A stretch of DNA of 64,000 nt, taken from Cladobotryum mycophilum. Lineage: Eukaryota; Ascomycota; Sordariomycetes; Hypocreales; Hypocreaceae. Each line of letters starts with the position of its first letter. Within the stretch, counting starts at the first letter, position 1. Below, in pieces: positions 10,991 to 22,827 of the stretch. The notes under the pieces were generated by a model, which saw nothing but the letters and a program-made list of their open reading frames with translations, searched no databases and was not told where the DNA came from. The stretch spans positions 4,836,001-4,900,000 of the forward strand of contig CM071590.1 of NCBI GenBank assembly GCA_036429605.1, written 5' to 3'. The position numbers and the translations under genes are program-made.

Positions 10991-13900
10991 GGGCATTGGA
11001 GCTGGTCGGGTCTTGCATATACAACTGTACGTATTATCGGTGATTTCCTCTTTTGGGTTTGGCGAGGCATCAGGATAGAGAGAAGACCGAGATGGAGTGG
11101 CTGGCTGGAGTAGAGGGTGGCGGATTGTAACCTGACGGGCCGCCAGACTGTTTCCCGAGGCGCGCTGGGTCATTGTTGTACTCGTACAAGTACAATTGAA
11201 TAGATACCTCATCAATATGTGTGGCATTCATGCATCGTCGCAGGGTGCTGATATCTTTTTTTGCTTTTTTGTGTGACGAGATGTAGCACCCGCATTGCAT
11301 CGCATTTCAGTTTTGTGGACAACCACGTTTGATTCGGCGCCTGATTCATCTCAACCCGTGCTTTGTCTCTCACGGGAATGGCACACGGGTGTAGCCACAC
11401 ACACACACATTTCTCCTGCTGCGTGTAATTGCTGCGTATCTGTAGCGACCTTCGGGGACACTCCGTCGTCAAAGGGTCCGTCCGTCCCCACGTCTTACCG
11501 ACAAAAAAAAACAAAGAAGGAACTCGGATAAACAAGCCAGAAAAAGAAAAAAAAAGAAGAAAAAGCCTCCAACAAGGGGGCCACAGGAAGATCTTTGAGG
11601 GGAACGGCAGGGCAACCCAGGTGCGAGCGAGTAAACGACCAGCTTGATTTGAGCACTGACGCGATATGCTGAATCGCGAACCAATTGGGATGGTGGTTCG
11701 CAGCAGGGAGGGGGACTGACCGGTGCCTGTCCAGGGATGGTGAAGAATGATTTATCGCATTTCTTGCAAACACCCTATTTGCGTTTGCCACAAAACGCCG
11801 CGACAGCCTTGGGTAAACGCAGAGAGAGAAAAATAGAACCACAGTCCCATCCATCAACGAACAATGATTGGACTATGGAGAGACGCCCCATTTCGGATGC
11901 GGCTGCTTCCGCAAGGCCACAGGGGACAATGCGGTGCCACTTTAGGCAAGCCGACGTTGGGAACGGTGACGGGCAGGCAAACTTAAACGAAACGGCATGG
12001 AGAGAAGAGAGCGCAACGGTGAAATGGATGCTGATAATAGACGGGATACGAGTTGAAGTTTCCTGTTAGCCGTGCTCCCCTCTCCTACCAGCACCACCAG
12101 CATGCCTTACGGTGCCCGAATTGCAAAGTGAGACATACAAGGGGGTTCCCGGGATAGATGCCGCGGCCGACAACATGCAAATGAGGTTTGTGTGTGCCAA
12201 CTCCTGTCGACACGTCACACCAAGACAAAACGACGAGCCAACATTGGCAGCCGTTGAATAGTGGGGTAATTTAGGCATATTTCCTTCATGTATGTCAAGA
12301 GCCCTGCCGTCGTTTGACAGACGGGGATATTTTGACATCCAATTGGAGCAAATATATCGAGATTGCTAACAAGGTTGCTGCATACATGGGCGTTTTTTCT
12401 CTCTCTCCCACTGCAGACAGTTTTTCCGGTCCAGTAACATTGGCAGATTTTTCGGTTCATTTGTACGGCTGAGAGACGGAATTGACAACATTTGAGCGTC
12501 ATACTTGTAGCCGCGTAATTAACACACATTGGTAACCAAACTGCAAGGGGTTTTTTTCTCTTTCCCTTTCGATGTAGCGTGAAGATGTCCAGGGGAATGT
12601 CGTGCTTGATGTGGGTACAGTCGGAGAAACAATGTCGATCTGTTGCAAGAATTCTCCTTCAACCGATCGAGATGTTACGCTTCCCGGTGAAGTAGACTCA
12701 ATGCTGTGCAATTCCCATTCCCCCTGGGTTGAGCTAGCCCTATGAAACAAGCCATGTCATCAAGTTGCATCGCATCCAAGCGCTTGACCGTCACATTTTG
12801 AGGCCTGAATGTGCTGGTTTCGATTGTTGTCTCTTTTCGAGATTGTGCTTTTCCGGTGAGAGAACTCCTCTTCACACACCTTGCACAGCTTTCGACTCAG
12901 ACACGCAGTGTGATGTGACCGATAACGCAGCGGCGGTGCATAGACAAGTCTACAGGCATGCTATCAGCCAATCCTTGATCTCCGTTTTGGCCCATAGGCC
13001 CTGTGAAGCCAAGAGAACCTATCAACATGGCTGCCATGATTCGTTCCCACAGCTGCGGGTGTTCCGGTGGGGAATGCATGCCAGGTGCCTGTGGATGTGT
13101 GTCAGTGCTATCGTGCGGCAAAGCGGAAATGGCCTGTCAACTGACGCAGAGGCTGCATGAACGGGTCACCCGCAATTCTTACTCAAAAGTATCGTTGTAT
13201 TTTGTAGAGAACAAGCATCTGCCAAAAGCGGTGGACATGGCAAAGTGACTAGGATTGTCTCGATAAAGCATTCGGTGAGAGCGAAGTGTGCAAGATACCA
13301 AGACATGCACAGCATGCCAAGATAGGCTCGTGAAGAGATGCCAATATCTGCCCCGGGCCCAAACACTCGTGATTGGTCTGAAAGCTGCATAATCGACCAC
13401 CTGCCTTGAAGTGTCTCAGAATTCGATGATATTCACCGCGATTACCGTTCAAATCAGCATGTCCCTGCCTCCAACTTCTACTTGTAGATGCTAGCGCTGC
13501 AGAGCTCAGCTTCTCCGCATCGTTGGGGAAACGCAAAATTCCTCATCCCCTCACGACTCAATCATGTCGGATGCTGATATCGGATAGCGAGTTGGCATCC
13601 CTACCTGCAGCATTCGGGCGTTTGGTGAACGGCTGTCATAAGACATCGTGGGGGTGGATCTGTGGATGACCCTCAGGTCGCGACCACCGGGAAATTTGGA
13701 CCCTCGTCACCACGAGAACCGGGTGAACGGTACGCTCGTCCGCTCATCATAACTCTGTGGACCTCATCACTTGTATCCCATGTTATGAAGGTAGCACATA
13801 ACTCGAGCAGATGTGACATATCATCTCCTAGGCCTACCAGCCCCGTGACTCGTGTTCCGTGAATGCGAAAGTACCGTTGTAGAATTGGTAAGCCAAGCCT

Positions 13901-16900
13901 CGATCTCATATGAGGGTAAATTATGGAAAAAAACGAGGTTACTTGATTTGACTTAAACCAACAAGTAGAGACCCGCTGAAGACGATGACCGGGGCGATCC
14001 GATGATTTGCCGGCCAGAGTTCGTCGTTGTGCCTGGACCCTAGGCCAACCAATTTTCTGACATGTTCCTGACCACCAGTCAAAGGCGTGCATTGATTGGC
14101 CTTACTACTGTGTGCACCCTTGCCGACATGGTACCGGAGTGCCAGCCCGTGATTGAATGCCCAGCTCGAATAACGAGACAGCTCCGCCGAACATAGCCGT
14201 TTATGGTGAAAGAGGTCCGGGCAGTCAGTCGTCTAGGTTTTCAGATGCCGTCAACAGTCCTATTTTACAACCGCCAGGTATAAAATAAAAAGTGGCGTTG
14301 GTTTGATCAGCTCTCTGAGAATCCGGGAGAGTATCGAAATCTAAGAGGCGCCCTCCATCTTGTTTCCATTAGCGAGCGGGCTTAATCAAGCCATAGCCGT
14401 TTCTTGGACTATTCTCCCCTGAAAAAAAGTACATGTATAGCGGCATGAGAGCTCATTCGCGGTCTCTCCATTTTAGCGAAGCATCTCCCCTTTGGCGGCG
14501 GCCGAAGACTGTCGGCTCTGGTTGTGGCAACCTGAAGCTACAAGTAAATGAGGAGGCTCTTGTTAGTGCCGACCAGGGACAGGGATGGTTTGCAAGCTCT
14601 GGCCAGCTGGCCTGTGCGGCTGCAAATGCTGGTGTGTCGTGTCGTGTCGTGTCGTGGTGTGGACATCGGATCACTCATCTCAGATGACGAGGTGGGGCTA
14701 AAAAGCAATGTCGAATGCTCTGGTGTTGCTCACATAGGAGAAGGAATTTGTGCACACAAGAGTAGGTAGGTAGGTACGGAGTAGTGGTTCTTCATTTGAA
14801 TCATGTTTGGTAACATTCTTGACAATTTGAGTCGTGTGAGATGTTTAACCGAAGTTAGGGGGAGGTTGGTTAGAAACCGACGGTGTCTTGGATGTTAGAT
14901 GATCCTGTCGACATCCGAGTTCTGATTGTTTTTTTTATCTCAACAATGAATGCCAAGCGGAGGCAAAAGTAACGTCGGTGCGACAACAAGCATATTGAAT
15001 TATGGTTATCATAATCAAATTGCTTTTCATGTCTCACATGCAATGTACAAGAGCCGACGGAAAAGGCAACAAACGGTAAGCTTTCAGCGTCAAGTGCTTC
15101 ACCACACGAACAATGGTATCCAGATGTTGCACTGCCATTTTACCTCGAGATCTTCGTCGGCGGAGACATCTCCACGGGCTTGAGGCTACCCAAACGTTGG
15201 CTTGCATGCATAACATGTACCATACATGCCAAACAACCATATCAGACAGCAGTTGTGTGGAAGGGGGGGTCCGCTTTATCAATAGCGTTCTTCGGGGGTG
15301 CCCTGGACCAGCTGAGCGAGCGCCTTGTTTCTCTTACGTCGAGCAGCCACTTGGCTTGTTGACGACGGCGTCTGAGAAGTGACAGAAATTGTGTGATGAA
15401 GCCGCCGAGAGGCCTCTTTTTCATGGCAATTAGAGGCTCACGATGGTTTGCAGCGGCACTGATCCGCACTCTGTAGTTTTAAACACTAACCTAAAGGACC
15501 ATTGCAGCTGTTAATGGCTATGAAAAAGGTGTTATGAAGCACAAGCCTGACCCTCTGGCTCCGCCATGTCATGAGGCGATGATTGAGAACTCTGGGGCGA
15601 CATGTGATGCTTGACAATCTGTGGAGTAGACGCGAAACAGGAGCGTGTATACGATAGCGTGATGATCTTGGGCACAGACGTTGAAAAAAATCAAAAATCA
15701 AAAACACAGACAAGTGCATAGTGAAGCCGCGATCGAGAGGGTCGGAAGACGCTCGCAGCGATCGTGGCGTTGGCAGATGCATCGATGGTACAACAGAGAT
15801 CGGGGCTAAGAGAGGGGGTGGTCATTGCAGCCGTAGCCTTGTAATCGCGATGCGAGATTGGGAGGACAGGAAAAACAAAAAGCCAATGCTCCAGACACTG
15901 TCAAAGAATCAGTGCCATGGCGTCAAGCGTCAGGGGAGAAGGAGAAGGAGGCTTGAGGGGATAAACAGGCAAACAGGTTTCTGTGAATGTGCCGGTGAGA
16001 GAAAAAGAAAAGCTGCCCCCGCCTTCCTCCCCCTTCTAGACAAATCATAATGTACCGTCTCATATCAAAAAAAAAAATCAGGCCGAAGTTGGAGGGAAGT
16101 TAGTACCTCTTGCCTCTTAGACAGCCCCATCAGCTAGTACCTTTTTTTCTTGCTACGCTAGACCTTGTCTGGTCCTTTAAACGAACTACCTTTGCCCGGT
16201 TTAGTCTTAGCCATGTCTGAAATTGCCTTGGTTGAAAAAGCATCATGTGCCTGTTGGTGATGTCGCTTGCCGAGTTGAGGAAATGATGCTGCTTCATTGA
16301 GAAAAGTAGCAAATCTTAAAAAGTTATGTGTTAGTACTGGATAGTACTACTTAGGTACTATGAGGTAGCAAGTCTAACACTTTTGGGTGTAGTGTCTCGC
16401 AGGTGTACATCGCATATACCGGGAATAAGTTGTAACCCCCACCCGTAAAGTCAAAGTACAAGCAAGAGGTAAGGGAATGTTGCTTCAAAGTGATGAGATG
16501 CTACTTGTACATTAGTTCCATGTACATGAGAGGATACAAATGCGCAGCCTTATCTGGACGCCTCATCCACTACTTATCTACCTTACCTACCCTAGGAGAG
16601 AGGGAGGGTGGTAACTTGAAGGATTTGAGTTTTGTGATTTGTGTGCGTTTGTTTTGCTTTGGGCTGAACGAGGCTTGGGAGGGGGGCTTGTCCACGAATA
16701 CGGGGTATGGAAAATTAAAATCTGGTTGGTCATTAGGCTGGAGATGGAAAAGGAAATAGACATGGATCTTGAACATGGACATGGGCGGAAACATGCTGCG
16801 ATCTAACAGAGATGGATGGTGGGGTGTGCCGTAGCGCAGGGCCAAAAGAGACAGGGGTAGGGCTTGGGGGAGAAGAGGCTTGCAGCTTTTGTTTTTTTGA

Positions 16901-18016
16901 AGCCTTGGGAGGGACGAGTTAGTAGGTTGGTTGTGGTTGGAGTGAAGCTGGATGGGAGGGGAGAAGCTTCAGCCCAAGGTGATGAGAGAGGGAAAAAAGA
17001 GGAAGAAGATCCATTTCCCCCTCCAAAAACAAAAACAGTGAAGTGTGGTGGGCAAGTGGGGTCGGTTGGCCAAAATGGATTCTGATAGATGACAAGAGGT
17101 GACGAAGCTGCAGTTGTGACGAGACAGAATTGGACGAATGCATCAACCAACAGGGTTCAGGTTGAAACGGAATTGTGATTGTGATTGACTTGGATCATGT
17201 GATGCTATTCGTAGGAAGACAAGAGTGCGGAAAAAAGGCGCCTTGTAAACAACATTAGCGATAATGTATCTACCTGCGTACATACCTTATACATACAACC
17301 AGTGCATGAATGTTACCTATGCTAATGTATCCAGCCGCATGATGGGAAGTCGTATGAGGCATGTATGCATGCGTGTCTGCGTTTTACATACAGAAGACAG
17401 ATGCAACAAAAAAAAAAGAATAAGCCCCTCTCTCCAGCATTAGCCAGCATGAATGATTGACTGGTAAATTGTATTGCATTCGATAATGCTCACAAAGCGC
17501 CTGCGGCATCGGGCAGCAGGTGGCAGAGTTCCATTCCTTGCCTCTTTTTTCCTTTTGGGCCCCTTCGGTTGGGAACTCGTCAGTTGCTCATGTTGTTCCG
17601 CTTCATCGAGTCATTGGCGCCCTCCGCTTATTGTTTGTCTTATCATGCCAAACTTGGAACTTCTGACATAACGGACAGGTCGACCTCGTAGTGGTGTGAG
17701 GTAACGTTTGGAACCGGCAATCCATCCAATTTGCAAATGGCATCGCGCAGGTCGGCTGCAGCCCGAAGTGTTTTGGGTTTCACTCAGTGTTTATGACAGG
17801 GCTCTGTGGCACCAAGCGGCTCGGCTTCCATAGGACTCCCCGACCAATCTGTGGCGGCCATAGAAGAACCCTTGTCCCTCGTCTAGGTGGCTTTCCCATC
17901 CCAGCGGAACCTACCTGTCATGAGCGTCATGCAGAGCGGCAGCCCAGCAGTGATTCTCTCTGCATTATTGTTCTCCCAGTCTCCATCCCTGTATATGCAT
18001 ACATACATGGTATGGG

Positions 18017-18070
18017 GTACTCCGTACCTGATGGGACCTGATGGAGTACGGCGTACGGCGTACGGAGTAC
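18017..18070. repeat. Inverted pair of an 11-bp TACTCCGTA-containing element
   Basis: GTACTCCGTAC at 18017-18027 and its exact reverse complement GTACGGAGTAC at 18060-18070 are separated by 32 nt. The spacer contains tandem GTACGGC units, so the block could fold or bind a dimeric factor. Confidence 0.85.
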
Positions 18071-20083
18071 AGTGATGGAGAACAGGACGCGCCTTACATG
18101 AACAGTATCCTTTCTCGCCCACATGCAGTCGACGCTTGGACAGGCTGGTACATATCATACGGACACGTGGATCCATGGCATCGGGACAAAAGGGAAAACT
18201 TGAGAATACCGGTCAAGAGACCCGGTTTCTGAAGCAGACAAATATGTGCTCACCAGCAGAAAAGTGCATTAAGCTTGGAATAGCATAGGAATGGACAAAA
18301 AGAGGTCGATGCAGCTACTGCATGATGTCTTGAACATTGCGTATGTAGCAGTCCAAGGCGGGGAGTGAGGGAAAGGGGGGGCGCTCGCACCACCAGGTCC
18401 CGATATTCAGGATCGCCTTTGCCAGGGGGTTCCGTCGATAGCAACTGGGGTTCGGTAGTGACTTGGAGGGGAGTTTTCCGAAGCCTTTTGCAGCCCTCAG
18501 GCACACTGAGTGACACCAGCAATTGGTCATTGGCAGCAAATGATGTGATGGCCGCCCTCAGCTTGGAGTTGGAGAGGGCCGACCTGCAGAAGCTCGTCAC
18601 CGTTGGCGGGTTGATGTATCAAATTTCGAATCCAATCAGCCAGCTAATGTCCAGGCAAGCCAATAACCAACGCGGATGTATGCGCGCATGTATGTGCCGT
18701 TTTGGTCGAAGCTCATCCTCTGTTCCTCATATGTCAACTTGTTGTGTAGACGCGCTGTTAGTGGTAGCCAGTTCCGCACATCCGTAACATGCAACAGCCC
18801 CCAACTAAGCTTGTGCCCCAAACAAACAAACGTCTTCAGCTGTGGAGAGTAAGAGAAGTCAATAGTAGGAAGGATATTAGACATGACTTTGCTTCTGATC
18901 CGAAAAAATACGGCCCCTTGATTAGGAGAGAGAGAAAAAAGGAAGAAAAAAGAGAAGAAAGAAAAAGCTAACAGATGGGCGATATACTAGTGCAGGGAGT
19001 AAAATGAAGAAGGCAGCTCGCTCAAGAAAGAAGATTTTTCTTTCTTTCTTGCTTGTAACATATCATACATTCAATGCATGCATGCGACCTTCAGGAAGGG
19101 TTGGTTGTTGTGGGTTCGCAAAAGCCTTGGATCCAGAAAACGATCGGCGTTGCTTGACCCAGACGGCCAGACCTGCTGGTGGTCCCTTGTTCGGGCTTTC
19201 TTAAGCTTGTCCTTACTCGTAGCTGTGACGCACCATTACGGAGACCCCAAGCAAGTAGGGTAGGCCAACATGGGAAGTCTCCATCCATCCAGCCTTGCCA
19301 CCTGAAATCGTCTATGAATTGTCTTTTTTAATCTATGCACGTTTTGCTTTTCCCCAATTAGACCTGATCCCGGTTCCCGGACGGAACCCAACCTAGACTA
19401 ATAAAAACTCTTCCTGGGAGAAGAAAAGAAAACAAGATGAACAGAAAAGAAATTTGCATTTTTTTTTTGCTGAATGCATGCATGCAACTGGGTCGGGCAG
19501 ATTCCAGACCTCTCCCCCTTTCTCTCCTCTTCCAAGCCTTTATTTGCCGTCGTTTGCTGGGTTCGGCAACTTGCTTTGCCCTCAACCAGCAAAAGGCAGG
19601 CGGCGGGCGTGGGATTGATTGAATTGGATTGGATTGATTGCAGCGGCAATTCTCCGTCCCGTCCGTAGTACCTGTATAATCAAAAGTACAGCACATACTA
19701 CATAGTACATACACACACATACATACTCCGTACATTAGATTGGGTGGATAGCCGGAAACACAAAAAAGCACAGTTCCCCATTATTCGATATTGCTATTGT
19801 GTTCTGGATTGCAACAGACTGTATGGGGGAGGAGGGGAGTATTGCTATTACTACAGTATACTAGAGTAAAGTAGGTAGGGTAGTACTTGTAGTAAGATGT
19901 TGATTCCAACTCACCTGCACATCACCTGCACATCACACCTCGCCTCGCCTCATCTCGCCTGGGCTGGCCTGGTGCTCGCCTTTTGCTTTGTTGGTATCTT
20001 GCTTTTAGTACACATTTGAAAGTATTACTCCGTTACCTTTTTAGCATTTATTACCTCACTACCTACTACCTGCTACCTACTTA

Positions 20084-20095
20084 GTAGGTACCTAC
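20084..20095. repeat. Palindrome GTAGGTACCTAC (copy 1 of 3)
   Basis: A perfect 12-bp palindrome in a cluster of TAGGTACCTA-like words extending to about 20115. Identical copies lie at 50936-50947 and 52810-52821, all between genes. Confidence 0.85.
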
Positions 20096-21403
20096 CTACC
20101 TATTAGGTACCTAGTAGCCATCAACAAAAAAGAGTGAGTGTCGTACCCGGCTGTTAGTTTGAGTTTTTAGGGTTACTACTAGTTGTTGGTCATCGTCCTG
20201 TCGGTAGTGTTGCTCGTTGCTCGTTGCTCGTTGCTTCCATCAGCCCAGATCGAATCGGCGTCTCTGGCAAGCCCCTTCCTGGTAGCACATCGAACTAACA
20301 GATGCCAGTTAACCAAGAGAGGCAACCTCCATCACCATTCGCTCACTTCTCACTTTCTCATTTTTCGTAACAAGGAGCCACCCCCAACTAACACTGATGC
20401 TAGCTGTTCTGTCCCCCTAACACAATTGGATACCCAAGCTAATCATGACACACGACCGTCTCTTTTTTCCTTTTCCCTCTCTCTTTTTTTTGCCCTTCAA
20501 TTTTTTTTCCCTTTTCTTTTTTAGGTACCTATTCTCAAACACTCCATTCCAAATTCTCACATCGTTCGGGGGTTTTGTTCCCCTTCCCTACCCTTCCCTT
20601 GTTGCCCCCGCTAAGAGAAGTTAGTGATGAGTGACAAAAAATTCATCACACTTTTTACAAGTACTTCAATTTTTCTTGGCTCTCTCTATCGTTCGTTACA
20701 CACACCCCTTTCACGAACGACGAGGTATGTACTTGTAAGTTTAACAATATGGGGACAACCACCCATGCATCAGAGGACAGTGCTTGAGGCAAGGTAGGGA
20801 GTGGAAGGGAGGGAGGGAGTGGAAGGATACTCACCTGCCCTACGGTTGCCGCCTGTACATGAGGCAGGCTGGCAGCAGTGACGAGTGCCAAGGGCAACCG
20901 TATTTCAGCGTACCTTGGCAGCAAATTTACAGGCGTCTAATACCTGTAGCGGCCACCGTTCAGTGTACCTTGCCTGTAGGGGAAGGGGAGGGGAGGAGCG
21001 GGGAGGGGAGGGTATAGTAGAGTAGTACGCATACCCAGGTACCCGGGGCTCTGTGTGTGTGTCTGGCAATCTGCATGTCAGTCAGTGACTGCCCGTCTGT
21101 GTCTTTTGCAGGAGCAGAGACGCAGAAGCAGCAGGGCAAGAGTGTCGCACCCCACCCCCCTTGCCCTGCTTCCCCCTCTCTCTCCGTGCTGTGCTTTGTG
21201 ACTTGCCCTGCTACTGCCCTGCGCTGGAAGACTGGTTTGGCTGGCTGCATTGCAGGTGCAGGTGGATGCAAGTACAAAGTGCAGGTCGCAATTGCAGGAA
21301 GCAGCAGGTGCATCAAGTTCCCAATCATGAATGGATCAATTCTTTTTCTTTTCCCTCATTATCCATGTCGTGCTGCTCCACCAACGCGTCTCCCTCTGTC
21401 TCG

Positions 21404-21430
21404 TCTACTACTACTACTACTACTACTACT
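21404..21430 (+). repeat. Trinucleotide microsatellite (CTA)n
   Basis: About nine CTA units in an unassigned pyrimidine-rich stretch upstream of the small gene at 22517. Confidence 0.85.
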
Positions 21431-22421
21431 CCTCCTCACTGCAGTGCCTCTCATTTTTTTCTCCCCCTTCTCCTCTGCTGTGACGGAGTGCAAGTGTGTG
21501 TGTGTGTGCATGTGTCTCCGTCCTTTTTTTTTTTCCTTCTTCTTCCTCATCATTATTTCTTTTTTCCATTTTATTTTTCTCAAGAGCCGCCAGCGCGACG
21601 CCACACACACCGCAACACACTCCCCCTAGCCGACCAGAGAAAGACACCCCCAGACTCCTCCTCCTCGTACAAACAAGTTAATGACAGCATCTCATCAGTC
21701 TCACAACCGATATGACACGTCTCTGCTCTTGTCCCCGATGGCTGCCAATCCGCCCCGGCAAACTAACTAGGCTGTCCGAGACCCTCCCTCGGCCGCCTGC
21801 CTACCGATCATCAGATGCCATCCATGGGGAGCCCACTTTCGCTTTAGTCTGGCTTTTCAGACAGAAACGCAACTTGATGGTCCTGTCCTGTCCTGTCCTA
21901 TCCCATCCCATCCCATCCTATCCTGACCAGTCCTTGACCACTCCTGTCCTGGTCCGTCCATTCCCGCCTTGCCTTGCCTCTGCCGCCGCCCCTCCCTGTC
22001 CCAGTTTTCCCAATGGCCCTGACCCACTCTTGTCTGGGATGGGGGGATGGCGCCGACGACTTGTCACTCGACCATCTCAGTTTGTGAGTCTTAGTTGTTG
22101 GTGTTCCTGAAGCTTGCTTTGGTAACTTGTAGTATTTCACATCTCCAGTGCCCCCTTCCCTTGCCTTCCCGAATACTTAAATGCCAACGGCCCCCACACA
22201 TTTCCCTCCTCGATCAGATCTCAGGACCAAGCGTCTATCGATTCAATTGTCTCTGAATATCCTCTGTTGAACTTTGTCTTGTTGGACCCGTTCCGGTTAA
22301 TAAACTCCACATCCACTCTTTGCCATATAATACTCGCCCAAGTCCCCCAACTTGCAACCTCTTCGACACCAGCTCTCTCGACCTTTTTCTCAACCATAAT
22401 CGCCCATTCAACACCAATTTA

Positions 22422-22461
22422 CTGTCTCTCTCTCTTTCTCTCTCAATCTCTCTCTCTCTCT
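22422..22461 (+). repeat. CT-rich microsatellite in the leader of the small Cys-rich gene
   Basis: An interrupted (CT)n tract runs to about 55 bp before the ATG at 22517. Pyrimidine tracts close to start codons are usual in fungal promoters and leaders. Confidence 0.75.
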
Positions 22462-22516
22462 CACACACATACACACCTTAATATAACCCACTACATACCA
22501 CTTCCTTATATCAAAC

Positions 22517-22827
22517 ATGCCTCTCTCAAACCAGTATCGTGGCATCCAACTGCCTCTTGTCACCGACTCTCCGGCCCTGCCCACCCCTCCATCACATGGG
22601 CCAATCCACCCCGAAGGCATGATCATGCTGGGTCCCAAGGTTAGCAAGCTCGGTTTGCCCATTGGGCAATTCTCGAAATCTGGCGGTTGATGCTAACCTC
22701 TTTGCAGATCCCAGGCACCAGATGCCCCACCTGTGCTCTTGATGGCAAGGAGGTTTGGGTAATTCCTGGCCGATGCTGTGGATACTGTGGTACTCCTTGC
22801 GACGGTCTGGAGAGCCATCATCATTAA
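22517..22827 (+). CDS. Small Cys-rich conserved-looking protein, 80 residues
   Basis: Exon 1 (22517-22639, 41 codons) and exon 2 (22708-22827) join across a 68-nt intron with donor GTTAGC, a CTAAC branch site and TTTGCAG acceptor. The N-terminal half is Pro-rich with no signal peptide. Exon 2 packs six cysteines: CPTC, then CCGYCGTPC thirteen residues later, ending in ESHHH. This CxxC...CCxxCxxxC layout resembles a small zinc ribbon, which is an inference; it could equally be a redox or disulphide module. I do not recognise a named family. The clean intron, phase match and dense Cys motif argue for a real gene. It stands alone, with 11.7 kb of gene-free DNA upstream and 3.8 kb downstream, and a CT-rich microsatellite just before the start. 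Confidence 0.75.

Larger units (their letters stand above)
10790..22516. other. 11.7 kb region without a supported protein-coding gene
   Basis: No open frame here shows domain character, conserved motifs or a convincing splice chain, and I found no tRNA B-box. Visible items are a 15-bp tandem repeat at 10949-10990, TGTCG repeats near 14635-14655, TACTCCGTA/TACGGAGTA copies at 14775, 18018, 18061 and 19724, a palindrome at 20084-20095, a TGCTCGT tandem at 20211-20235, a (CTA)n tract at about 21404-21430, and CCTGT/CCCAT repeats at about 21880-21930. The last 2 kb is pyrimidine-rich and looks like a long leader or promoter for the small gene at 22517. Base composition does not look RIP-mutated. 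Confidence 0.55.

Noticed and set aside
12897..13121. Glycine-rich minus-strand frame resembling a small secreted or collagen-like protein
   Set aside because: Short, no signal peptide at a plausible start, and surrounded by equal-quality chance frames.
21057..21715. Two overlapping open frames of 184-190 codons
   Set aside because: Low-complexity pyrimidine repeats, no domain character and no conserved-looking stretch; frames in simple repeats stay open by chance.
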